DNA from: an uncultured Eubacteriales bacterium
GTDB taxonomy: Bacteria; Bacillota; Clostridia; Oscillospirales; Acutalibacteraceae
Assembly: GCA_934445015.1 (NCBI GenBank)
Contig: CAKSDJ010000019.1
Span: forward strand, 1-25,757
Direction: 5' to 3'
Length of the DNA stretch: 25,757 bases
In this document: positions 6,516 to 13,895 of the stretch, one piece after another
Layout: every line of letters begins with the position of its first letter
How positions within the stretch are numbered: the first letter of the stretch is position 1
Notes under the pieces: model-generated
Seen by the model: the letters and a program-made list of their open reading frames with translations, nothing else
Told to the model about the DNA's origin: nothing
Database searches by the model: none
Translations under genes and position numbers: made by a program

Positions 6516-7448
6516 TTATTCTGCAAAAAGTGGGGTAGAGAGGTATCTGTCGCCTGTATCAGGCAGTAAAACTACAATATTTTTACCGACATTTTCAGGC
6601 CTTTTAGCAAGTTCAATTGCGGCATATAACGCCGCACCGGAAGATATACCTACAAGCACACCTTCGCTTCTGCCTATCAATTTTCCGGTTTTAAAGGCAT
6701 CATCGTTTTCAACGGCAATAATCTCATCGTAAACGTTGCAATCAAGCACATCGGGTACAAAACCTGCGCCTATGCCCTGAATTTTATGCGCTCCGGCAAC
6801 GCCCTTTGATAAAACAGGTGATGTTGCAGGTTCAACGGCTACAACCTTGACATCTGGATTTTTGGATTTGAGATATTTACCCACACCTGTAACCGTGCCG
6901 CCTGTGCCGACACCCGCAACAAATATATCAACAGCACCGTCAGTGTCGTCAAATATTTCGGGTCCGGTTGTTTCGAAGTGCGCTTTGGGGTTGGCGTGGT
7001 TTACAAATTGACCTGGGATAAAACTATTGGGGATTTCTTTTGCAAGTTCTTCAGCCTTAGCTATAGCACCCTTCATACCTTTTGCGCCGTCGGTGAGCAC
7101 AAGTTCCGCACCGTAAGCTTTCATAAGCTGGCGGCGTTCAACCGACATGGTTTCTGGCATTACTATAATGATGCGGTATCCGCGTGCCGCTGCAACAGAG
7201 GCAAGACCAATGCCGGTGTTACCGCTTGTCGGTTCAATTATAACCGAATCGGGTGTCAATTTGCCGGTTGCCTCTGCATCGTCTATCATTGATTTTGCAA
7301 CACGGTCTTTAACAGAGCCTGCAGGATTAAAATACTCAAGTTTAGCAAGTATTTTTGCCTTTAAGTCATACTTTTTTTCAATGTTTGTCAGTTCCAAAAG
7401 CGGCGTTTTTCCGATAAGTTGATCAGCTGATGTATATATTTTTGACAT
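6516..7448 (-). CDS. cysK: Cysteine synthase (O-acetylserine sulfhydrylase)
   Basis: Makes cysteine from O-acetylserine and sulfide. The 310-residue fold-type II PLP enzyme has PLP lysine K47 in GSVKDR, the substrate loop TSGNTG (74-79) and a GTGGT phosphate-binding loop. The length is typical of CysK/CysM. Its ATG is 2 nt after the metY stop, and its AAAGGAG site lies inside the end of metY, so the two are closely coupled. No serine acetyltransferase gene is in the window. Confidence 0.95.
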   Translation of the reverse strand: MSKIYTSADQLIGKTPLLELTNIEKKYDLKAKILAKLEYFNPAGSVKDRVAKSMIDDAEATGKLTPDSVIIEPTSGNTGIGLASVAAARGYRIIIVMPETMSVERRQLMKAYGAELVLTDGAKGMKGAIAKAEELAKEIPNSFIPGQFVNHANPKAHFETTGPEIFDDTDGAVDIFVAGVGTGGTVTGVGKYLKSKNPDVKVVAVEPATSPVLSKGVAGAHKIQGIGAGFVPDVLDCNVYDEIIAVENDDAFKTGKLIGRSEGVLVGISSGAALYAAIELAKRPENVGKNIVVLLPDTGDRYLSTPLFAE

Positions 7449-7450
7449 AA

Positions 7451-8740
7451 TTATCTCTCCTTTACGGCATCAAATCCGTTTTGCAGGTCGGCAATAATAT
7501 CATCTATATGCTCGGTACCAATTGAAAGACGGATAGTGTTCGGTTTTATGCCCTGTTCGGCAAGTTCCTTTTCATTAAGTTGGCTGTGCGTTGTAGTCGC
7601 CGGATGTATAACAAGACTTTTAACATCGGCAACGTTTGCAAGCAGTGAAAAAATTTTAAGATTATCAATAAATTTATGAGCCTCGGCTACGCCGCCGTCA
7701 ATCTCAAAAGTAAATATTGAACCGCCGCCGTTAGGAAAATATTTTTCATACAGATCATGCTGCGGATGGTCGGGGAGTGACGGGTGGTTAACTTTTTTAA
7801 CCAAAGGATGTTTTGATAAAAATTCAATAACCTTTTTTGTGTTTTCGACATGGCGCTCAATGCGAAGCGACAAAGTTTCAATACCCTGTAACAGTAAAAA
7901 TGCTGCAAACGGAGATATTGTAGCACCGGTATCGCGAAGCAATATAGCGCGAATATATGTTACAAACGCAGCAGGACCTGCCGCTTTGACAAAAGACACA
8001 CCGTGATAACTTTCATTAGGTTCTGAAATTTGCGGATACTTACCGCTTTTTGCCCAGTCAAAATTACCGGAATCAACGATAATACCGCCAAGCGTTGTGC
8101 CGTGACCGCCTAAAAATTTGGTGGCAGAATGAACAACTATATCGGCACCGTGCTCAATAGATCTTATAAGATACGGTGTTCCGAAAGTGTTGTCAACAAC
8201 AAGCGGAAGTCCGTGTTTGTGCGCAAGTTGTGCCAAAGCGTCAATGTCGGGTATGTCCGAATTCGGATTTCCGAGCGTTTCAACATATATTGCCCTTGTG
8301 TTTTCTTTAATTGCGTTTTCTACATCCTGCAGATTGTGAATATCAACAAAAGTTGCCGTGATTCCAAAGTTGGGTAGGGTATGTGCAAGCAAGTTGTAAC
8401 TGCCGCCGTATATGGTTTTTTGGGCAACAAAATGTCCGCCGTTCTGACCTAATGCTTCAAGTGTATAATTTATAGCGGCAGCACCCGAAGCCAGTGCCAA
8501 TGCCGCAACACCACCTTCAAGAGCGGCTACGCGTTTTTCCAAAACGTCTTGAGTAGTATTTGTTAAACGGCCGTATATATTACCGGCATCCGTAAGACCG
8601 AAACGCGCCGCTGCGTGCGCTGAATTTTTAAATACATAAGAGGTGGTTGCGTATATAGGAACTGCACGTGCATCGGTTGCGGAATCGGGAGTTTCCTGAC
8701 CTACGTGAAGTTGCAAAGTTTCAAATTTATAGTCTGACAT
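7451..8740 (-). CDS. metY: O-acetylhomoserine sulfhydrylase (homocysteine synthase)
   Basis: Makes homocysteine from O-acetylhomoserine and sulfide, feeding MetH. It is a 429-residue Cys/Met-metabolism PLP enzyme with PLP lysine K208 in SATKFLGGHGT. The N-terminal FETLQLHVGQ and the length above 420 fit MetY rather than the shorter MetB/MetC. The start at 8740 is chosen because AAAGGA lies 9 nt upstream; an in-frame TTG at 8764 overlaps that site and is unlikely. It is the first full gene of the operon, preceded by a leader peptide ORF (8787-8855) with Cys codons. Confidence 0.93.
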   Translation of the reverse strand: MSDYKFETLQLHVGQETPDSATDARAVPIYATTSYVFKNSAHAAARFGLTDAGNIYGRLTNTTQDVLEKRVAALEGGVAALALASGAAAINYTLEALGQNGGHFVAQKTIYGGSYNLLAHTLPNFGITATFVDIHNLQDVENAIKENTRAIYVETLGNPNSDIPDIDALAQLAHKHGLPLVVDNTFGTPYLIRSIEHGADIVVHSATKFLGGHGTTLGGIIVDSGNFDWAKSGKYPQISEPNESYHGVSFVKAAGPAAFVTYIRAILLRDTGATISPFAAFLLLQGIETLSLRIERHVENTKKVIEFLSKHPLVKKVNHPSLPDHPQHDLYEKYFPNGGGSIFTFEIDGGVAEAHKFIDNLKIFSLLANVADVKSLVIHPATTTHSQLNEKELAEQGIKPNTIRLSIGTEHIDDIIADLQNGFDAVKER

Positions 8741-8786
8741 AAGAATTATTCCTTTCGATTTCAAATGATTTTATATGTTTTAAAAT

Positions 8787-8855
8787 TTACATACATAGAC
8801 ACATTCGACCGAATCTGAAGTTTGCTCTTAAAAGTCTTTCAAATAAGTTGTGCAT
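8787..8855 (-). CDS. Putative leader peptide ending Met-Cys-Leu-Cys-Met (22 aa)
   Basis: A 22-codon ORF starts with ATG at 8855, 8 nt after AAAGGGG, and stops with TAA at 8787-8789. The peptide begins MHNLFERLL, has a basic aromatic middle (RANFRFG), and ends RMCLCM. Cysteine is a rare residue, yet two Cys and two Met codons fall in the last five positions, immediately before the stop and 46 nt upstream of metY. This is the layout of an amino-acid-sensing leader, where ribosomes pause at hungry codons. Polycysteine leaders upstream of sulfur genes are known in mycobacteria. No clear terminator lies between leader and metY, so control may act on translation or mRNA stability. The function is inferred. 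Confidence 0.65.
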   Translation of the reverse strand: MHNLFERLLRANFRFGRMCLCM

Positions 8856-8871
8856 TTAAAGCGCCCCTTTC

Positions 8872-8900
8872 ATTCAACCTACCTTTTTAGTAGGTTGAAT
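8872..8900. promoter_or_regulatory. 11-bp inverted repeat at the metY transcription start (putative operator)
   Basis: Perfect arms ATTCAACCTAC (8872-8882) and GTAGGTTGAAT (8890-8900) flank a 7-bp spacer, starting 2 bp after the -10 box. A third half-site of the same kind (ACCTAC on +) lies in the promoter spacer at about 8919-8924. The position suits a repressor, plausibly the Rrf2 protein at the operon's end. It could also form a 5' mRNA hairpin, since it begins near +1. Confidence 0.6.
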
Positions 8901-8902
8901 AG

Positions 8903-8931
8903 ATTATAACATCTATTTACCTACTTGTCAA
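8903..8931 (-). promoter_or_regulatory. Consensus promoter of the metY operon
   Basis: TTGACA (8931-8926) and TATAAT (8908-8903) are separated by 17 bp on the minus strand. The spacer includes AAGTAGGTAAATAG, which shares its GTAGGT core with the inverted repeat just downstream. A promoter this strong with overlapping repeats suggests control by repression. Confidence 0.85.
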
Positions 8932-8950
8932 GGGGTAAATGGAAACTTTT

Positions 8951-8993
8951 TGAAAAAATAAAAGAGTCGGCAAACAAATACAAGCCGACTCTT
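8951..8993 (-). terminator. Intrinsic terminator of the ilv-leu operon
   Basis: A perfect 10-bp inverted repeat (AAGAGTCGGC 8962-8971, GCCGACTCTT 8984-8993) is followed on the minus strand by TTTTATTTTTT. It lies 5 nt after the leuB stop and just upstream of the metY promoter. Confidence 0.92.
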
Positions 8994-8998
8994 GAAAA

Positions 8999-10069
8999 TC
9001 ATATAAAATTTGTTATAAGATCGCCCATTTCAGAGCAGGTGACTTTAGTGCAGCCGTCTTGCATAATATCAGCGGTGCGGTAGTTTTTGTTTAAAACTTC
9101 ATCAACTGCTATTTCTATTGCGTCGGCTTCTGCAGACATATCAAATGAGTAGCGAAGCATCATTGACGCCGAAAGAATAGTACCTATCGGGTTTGCAACG
9201 TTTAATCCGGCAATATCGGGGGCAGAACCGTGAATAGGCTCATACATACCCAAAGTGCCTGATGAAAGCGACGCCGACGGCATCATACCTATTGAACCGG
9301 TAAGCATTGACGCTTCATCAGAAAGTATGTCGCCAAACATATTCTCTGTAACTATAACATCGAACTGAGTCGGATTTTTTATAAGTTGCATTGCGGTGTT
9401 GTCAACCAAAATATCACTGTATTCGACCTCCGGATATTCAAGGCTTAAACGGTGCATTGTTTTTCGCCACAGTCGGGAAGTATCAAGCACGTTTGCCTTA
9501 TCTACCGATGCAAGTTTTTTATTTCGCTTCATTGCGGTTTCAAAACCGACTCTGCCTATTCTTTCAATTTCGGATTCGGAATACGGCATTATGTCGGTAG
9601 CGAGGAGTTCGCCGTTGGCTTTTTCGGTTTTATGCGTTCCGAAATATACACCGCCGGTAAGTTCCCTTACAATGAGCAGGTCAATTCCGTTATTTAAAAT
9701 GCTGTGCTTCAGCGGTGACGCATCTGCAAGTTGTAAAAACAGTTTTGTAGGGCGCAGATTGGCAAACAGCCCAAGTTCCTTGCGAACGGCAAGCAACGCT
9801 TTTTCAGGACGTATTGTCGGGTCTACGTTATCCCATTTGGGTCCTCCTACGGCACCTAACAGCACACTGTTGGAATTTTTGCAGATGTTCATAGCGCTAT
9901 CAGTAATAGGCACACCGAATTTATCGATAGAACAACCGCCTATATCGGCATAGGTATATTCAAAACCGTGGCGGTATTTATCTGCAATTTTGTTCAGTAC
10001 TTTAACTGCTTCGGCTACTATTTCGGGTCCTATACCGTCACCCGGAAGCACAGTGATTTTTTTATTCAT
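8999..10069 (-). CDS. leuB: 3-isopropylmalate dehydrogenase
   Basis: Oxidatively decarboxylates 3-isopropylmalate to 2-ketoisocaproate with NAD+ in leucine synthesis. The 356-residue protein has the N-terminal LPGDGIGPEIV motif and the metal/substrate motif NMFGDILSDEASM characteristic of the isocitrate/isopropylmalate dehydrogenase family. The length is typical. It starts 1 nt after the leuD stop and is the last gene of the operon, followed at once by a terminator. Confidence 0.95.
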   Translation of the reverse strand: MNKKITVLPGDGIGPEIVAEAVKVLNKIADKYRHGFEYTYADIGGCSIDKFGVPITDSAMNICKNSNSVLLGAVGGPKWDNVDPTIRPEKALLAVRKELGLFANLRPTKLFLQLADASPLKHSILNNGIDLLIVRELTGGVYFGTHKTEKANGELLATDIMPYSESEIERIGRVGFETAMKRNKKLASVDKANVLDTSRLWRKTMHRLSLEYPEVEYSDILVDNTAMQLIKNPTQFDVIVTENMFGDILSDEASMLTGSIGMMPSASLSSGTLGMYEPIHGSAPDIAGLNVANPIGTILSASMMLRYSFDMSAEADAIEIAVDEVLNKNYRTADIMQDGCTKVTCSEMGDLITNFI

Positions 10070-10070
10070 A

Positions 10071-10559
10071 TCAGTTTTTCTCCTTCAAAGAGGCAAGCAG
10101 ACCGCCGTGTTCGATAATGTTCTGAATAAATGGGGGAAACGGCTCTGCGGTGTAGGTTTTGCCTGTGGTGACGTTTGTTATTACTCCGGTACTTAAATCT
10201 ACCTTTACATTATCGCCGGCATTTATTTCGTCGGCTGCCTGTTCGCATTCAAGTATAGGCAAGCCTATGTTTATTGCATTGCGGTAAAATATTCGCGCAA
10301 AACTCTTGGCGATTATACAGCCGGTTTTGCAGGTTTTTATAACAAGAGGGGCGTGCTCTCTTGAAGAACCGCAACCGAAATTCCAACCGGCAACCATAAT
10401 GTCACCGGGCTCAACTTTTTTAACAAAGTCGGCGTCAATATCCTCCATACAATGCAAAGCAAGTTCCTTTGCATCGGGGGTATTAAGATAACGTGCCGGA
10501 ATAATAACATCGGTGTCAACGTTATCGGGGTATTTAAAAACTTTTCCTTCTATGTTCAA
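10071..10559 (-). CDS. leuD: 3-isopropylmalate dehydratase small subunit
   Basis: The swivel-domain subunit that partners LeuC to isomerise 2- to 3-isopropylmalate. The 162-residue protein has the conserved GCGSSREHAP loop and the YRNAINIGLP segment. The start is TTG at 10559, giving MNIEGKV as in the family. It is supported by a strong AAGGAGG site lying inside the end of leuC. At about 160 residues it is the short LeuD type of anaerobes and archaea rather than the roughly 200-residue E. coli type, matching the HacA-like LeuC beside it. Confidence 0.94.
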   Translation of the reverse strand: MNIEGKVFKYPDNVDTDVIIPARYLNTPDAKELALHCMEDIDADFVKKVEPGDIMVAGWNFGCGSSREHAPLVIKTCKTGCIIAKSFARIFYRNAINIGLPILECEQAADEINAGDNVKVDLSTGVITNVTTGKTYTAEPFPPFIQNIIEHGGLLASLKEKN

Positions 10560-10561
10560 AG

Positions 10562-11821
10562 TTATACCTCCTTAGGATATGTGATATATCCCGTTAATGC
10601 GCTGGCGGCGGCGGTTGCAGGTGATGCTAAGTAAACCTCACTGTCAACGTGACCCATTCGGCCTACAAAATTGCGGTTTGTTGTAGCAATACAACGTTCG
10701 CCGTGCGCAAGTATTCCCATATAACCGCCGAGGCACGGGCCGCAGGTTGGGGTAGATACAACCGCTCCTGCGTCTATAAACGCAGTGTACCAGCCGCGTG
10801 TTACACATTCACGCAAAATCTGCATAGTTCCGGGAATTATTATACAGCGTATGCCGTCGGCAATTTTTTTGCAGTTAAGTATTTTGTACGCCGTTTCCAT
10901 ATCTTCCATACGACCGTTTGTGCAGCTGCCTATAACAACCTGGTCGATTTTAATGTTGCCGAGTTCACTCGCAGGGCGTGTGTTTTCAGGAAGATGCGGG
11001 CAACTTACGGTAGGCACTATTTTTGATAGGTCTATATCTATAACCTTTTCGTAAACTGCGTCGCTGTCGGCTTCAAATATTACAGGTTTACGCTCACTTC
11101 TGCCGTTAAGATATGTAAGTGTTACATCGTCAACAGGGAAAATACCGTTTTTTGCGCCTGCTTCAATTGCCATATTGCAGATACAAAGTCTGTCATCCAT
11201 TGAAAGCGATTCTACACCGTCTCCGGTAAACTCCATACTTTTATAAAGTGCGCCGTCAACGCCTATCATACCAATAATTGTAAGTATAACATCTTTTCCG
11301 CTGCAATTTGACGCAAGTTTATTTGTCAGGTTAAACCTAATAGCAGACGGAACCTTAAACCAAGCGGTGCCCGTTGCCATACCGGCTGCAAGGTCGGTAG
11401 AACCAACACCGGTTGAAAATGCGCCCAAAGCACCGTAAGTGCAGGTGTGACTGTCTGCGCCAATAATGCAGTCGCCGGCGGTTACAACACCTTGTTCGGG
11501 CAGTAATGCGTGCTCAATACCCATTTTGCCTACGTCGTAAAAATGACTTACGCAATGTTCGCAGGCAAATTCGCGGCAGGTCTTTGATTGCTCTGCGGCT
11601 TTGATATCTTTATTCGGAACAAAGTGATCAAGCACTATCGATATACGGTCTTTGTCAAAAACATCGGTAAAACCTGCTTTATTAAACTCGTTAACGGCAA
11701 CGGGAGTGGTGATGTCGTTGCCGAGCAGCATATCAAGTTTTGCACTGATCAACTGACCTGCCTTAACACTTTCAAGTCCTGCGTGAGCCGCTAAAATTTT
11801 TTGTGTCATTGTCATACCCAT
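10562..11821 (-). CDS. leuC: 3-isopropylmalate dehydratase large subunit ([4Fe-4S])
   Basis: The catalytic aconitase-family subunit of isopropylmalate isomerase. The 419-residue protein has cluster ligands C300 (GSCTNGR), C360 and C363 (TPTCGPCLGG), and the substrate motif GADSHTCTYGALG (121-133). The length is that of the anaerobe/archaeal HacA-like subfamily rather than the roughly 466-residue E. coli form. GGAG precedes the ATG at 11821; in-frame ATGs two and four codons later are possible. It needs Fe-S clusters of the kind built by the neighbouring operon's IscS/IscU. Confidence 0.94.
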   Translation of the reverse strand: MGMTMTQKILAAHAGLESVKAGQLISAKLDMLLGNDITTPVAVNEFNKAGFTDVFDKDRISIVLDHFVPNKDIKAAEQSKTCREFACEHCVSHFYDVGKMGIEHALLPEQGVVTAGDCIIGADSHTCTYGALGAFSTGVGSTDLAAGMATGTAWFKVPSAIRFNLTNKLASNCSGKDVILTIIGMIGVDGALYKSMEFTGDGVESLSMDDRLCICNMAIEAGAKNGIFPVDDVTLTYLNGRSERKPVIFEADSDAVYEKVIDIDLSKIVPTVSCPHLPENTRPASELGNIKIDQVVIGSCTNGRMEDMETAYKILNCKKIADGIRCIIIPGTMQILRECVTRGWYTAFIDAGAVVSTPTCGPCLGGYMGILAHGERCIATTNRNFVGRMGHVDSEVYLASPATAAASALTGYITYPKEV

Positions 11822-11834
11822 GGTGGTTTACTCC

Positions 11835-13490
11835 TTAAATACTACGGTTTACCGCAGAAAACAAAGCGTTTATTGAAGATGCTATAATATCATCGTGTAT
11901 TCCTGCACCCCAGACTTTTTTTCCGTCGGGCAACGTGATGCTCAGGTAGGTTATCGCTTGCGATGAGGAACCTTTTGTAAGCGCGTGTTCTTCATAAGTC
12001 AGCTCTGAAAACTTAATTCCGAGATGTTTTTTAAGCGCATTGCTTACGGCGTCAAGTCGTCCGTTACCGGATGCGGTAAGTTCTTTTGTTTCGCCGTTAA
12101 CCTCAACAGTTACCATAACCTTTATTTCGGGTGTGCGTACAAAATGGTAATCAACAAGTTTAATGTGGTTATTTATATTGACGTAATTATTTGTAAATAC
12201 ATCAAGCACTTCATTAGGTGAAAGTTCTGCGTGCGCATGGTCTGATACGTTTTTAACAGTGTAGCCTACGTCCTCACGCATTTTTGCCGGCAAAATGTAA
12301 CCGAAATTATGCTCTAACAAATATCCTATGCCGCCTTTGCCCGACTGTGAGTTAATGCGTATAACATCAGTTTCGTATTCGCGGCCAACATCGCCGGGAT
12401 CAATCGGAAGGTAGGGGACAGTCCACGTATCGCAGTGCTTCTCCTCACGCCATTTCATACCTTTTGCAATAGCATCCTGATGTGAACCCGAAAACGCAGC
12501 AAATACAAGTTTGCCGGCATAGGGCTGACGTTCATAAACGTGCATACGTGTAACCCGTTCATAAAGTTCCGAAATCTCAGGCATATTTGAAAGGTCAAGG
12601 TTAGGGTCTACACCCTGAGCGTACATATTAAGCGCCAATGTAACAATATCTACATTACCGGTACGTTCACCGTTTCCAAACAGAGTACCCTCAACCCGAT
12701 CTGCGCCTGCAAGAATACCGAGTTCGCAATCGGCAACGGCACAGCCGCGGTCATTATGCGGATGAAGCGAAACTTCAATTGAATCTCTGTACTTTAGGTT
12801 ATTGCACATATATTCGATTTGATCGGCATAAACGTGCGGTGATGAAAGTTCAACCGTTACAGGCAAATTGATGATTGCCTTGCGCTCAGGGGTTGGTTTC
12901 CAGATATCAAGCACAGCGTTGCAAACCTCTAACGCGTATTCGGGTTCTGTGCCGGTAAATGATTCAGGCGAATATTCGTATCTGAAATTTGCGTCTGTCT
13001 CGCTTGCAATTTTGTTAAATAACTTAGCGCCGTCAATTGCAATTTGTTTTATTTCATCTTTTGATTTTCTGAATACCTGTTCGCGTTGCGCAAGCGAGGT
13101 GGAATTATAAAGATGAACTATCGCGTTTTTGCACCCTTTAAGCGCTTCAAAGGTCTTGCGTATAATATGCTCGCGGCTCTGGGTGAGTACCTGAACCGTA
13201 ACATCGTCGGGAATCATATTATTGTCAATAAGAGTCCTTAAAAATGTATATTCTGTCTCACTTGCCGCCGGAAAACCGACTTCTATCTCTTTAAAACCAA
13301 CTTTTACAAGAAGTTTAAAAAACTCTAACTTTTCTTCAAGGCTCATAGGTATAATAAGTGATTGGTTGCCGTCACGCAGATCAACCGAACACCAGGTCGG
13401 TGCTTTTTCTATATATATTTTTTCTGACCATTTTCTGGTGGGATTTTTTACAGGAAAAAACTGTCTTGTGTATTTTGCCGTGTTTTTCAT
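11835..13490 (-). CDS. leuA: 2-isopropylmalate synthase, long (LeuA2, yeast/actinobacterial) type
   Basis: Condenses acetyl-CoA with 2-ketoisovalerate in the first leucine-specific step. With the start at 13490 it has 551 residues. It has the DRE-TIM metallolyase motif as DLRDGNQ (37-43), metal ligands in H243-P-H245-ND, and a C-terminal LeuA allosteric domain (about 430-545) that normally gives leucine feedback. The N-terminal NPTRKWSEKIYIEKAPTW segment is typical of the yeast-type family. AAGGAG sits 7 nt before this ATG; a further 11 codons upstream are open but lack a good site. Confidence 0.93.
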   Translation of the reverse strand: MKNTAKYTRQFFPVKNPTRKWSEKIYIEKAPTWCSVDLRDGNQSLIIPMSLEEKLEFFKLLVKVGFKEIEVGFPAASETEYTFLRTLIDNNMIPDDVTVQVLTQSREHIIRKTFEALKGCKNAIVHLYNSTSLAQREQVFRKSKDEIKQIAIDGAKLFNKIASETDANFRYEYSPESFTGTEPEYALEVCNAVLDIWKPTPERKAIINLPVTVELSSPHVYADQIEYMCNNLKYRDSIEVSLHPHNDRGCAVADCELGILAGADRVEGTLFGNGERTGNVDIVTLALNMYAQGVDPNLDLSNMPEISELYERVTRMHVYERQPYAGKLVFAAFSGSHQDAIAKGMKWREEKHCDTWTVPYLPIDPGDVGREYETDVIRINSQSGKGGIGYLLEHNFGYILPAKMREDVGYTVKNVSDHAHAELSPNEVLDVFTNNYVNINNHIKLVDYHFVRTPEIKVMVTVEVNGETKELTASGNGRLDAVSNALKKHLGIKFSELTYEEHALTKGSSSQAITYLSITLPDGKKVWGAGIHDDIIASSINALFSAVNRSI

Positions 13491-13509
13491 TACGTTTCTC
13501 CTTATAAAA

Positions 13510-13884
13510 TTATACGGTGGCAATTATCTCAACTTCAACCAAGGCGCCCTTAGGCAGATCTTTTACAGCAACGCAACTGCGCGCCGGTGCTGATGTTATA
13601 TATTTACCGTAGATCGAGTTAAAAGTCGCAAAATCACCTATATCGCTTAAAAAGCAGGTAGTTTTTACGGCGTTTTCAAAATTTGTTCCGGCAGCGGTTA
13701 AAATTGCAGATAAATTTTTCATAACCTGTTCGGTCTGTTCTGATATGTTGTTGCCTACAAGTTGACCGCTTACAGGGTCAAGCGCTATTTGACCGGATGT
13801 ATACAGCATACCGCCGACCTTTATTGCCTGTGAATAGGGACCTATGGCAGCGGGAGCATTTGATGTTGAAATTTTTTCAGACAT
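13510..13884 (-). CDS. ridA: RidA family enamine/imine deaminase
   Basis: A 124-residue YjgF/YER057c/UK114 protein. It hydrolyses the reactive 2-aminoacrylate/2-aminocrotonate intermediates released by PLP dehydratases such as IlvA. It shows IGPYSQA (14-20), the RSCVAV segment with conserved R102, and the C-terminal VEVEIIA signature. It starts 11 nt after ilvA with a strong AGGAGG site. Its place directly after ilvA fits its role of clearing IlvA by-products and protecting PLP enzymes such as IscS, CysK and MetY. Confidence 0.94.
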   Translation of the reverse strand: MSEKISTSNAPAAIGPYSQAIKVGGMLYTSGQIALDPVSGQLVGNNISEQTEQVMKNLSAILTAAGTNFENAVKTTCFLSDIGDFATFNSIYGKYITSAPARSCVAVKDLPKGALVEVEIIATV

Positions 13885-13895
13885 AGTTATACCTC

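Noticed and set aside
8787..8900. SAM (S-box) riboswitch or T-box in the metY leader
   Set aside because: No S-box motifs, no GGTACCGCGG-type core and no terminator hairpin with T-run were seen in the roughly 155-nt leader.
9396..9953. Open frame of about 185 codons on the plus strand inside leuB
   Set aside because: Antisense shadow; no ribosome-binding site and no recognisable motif.
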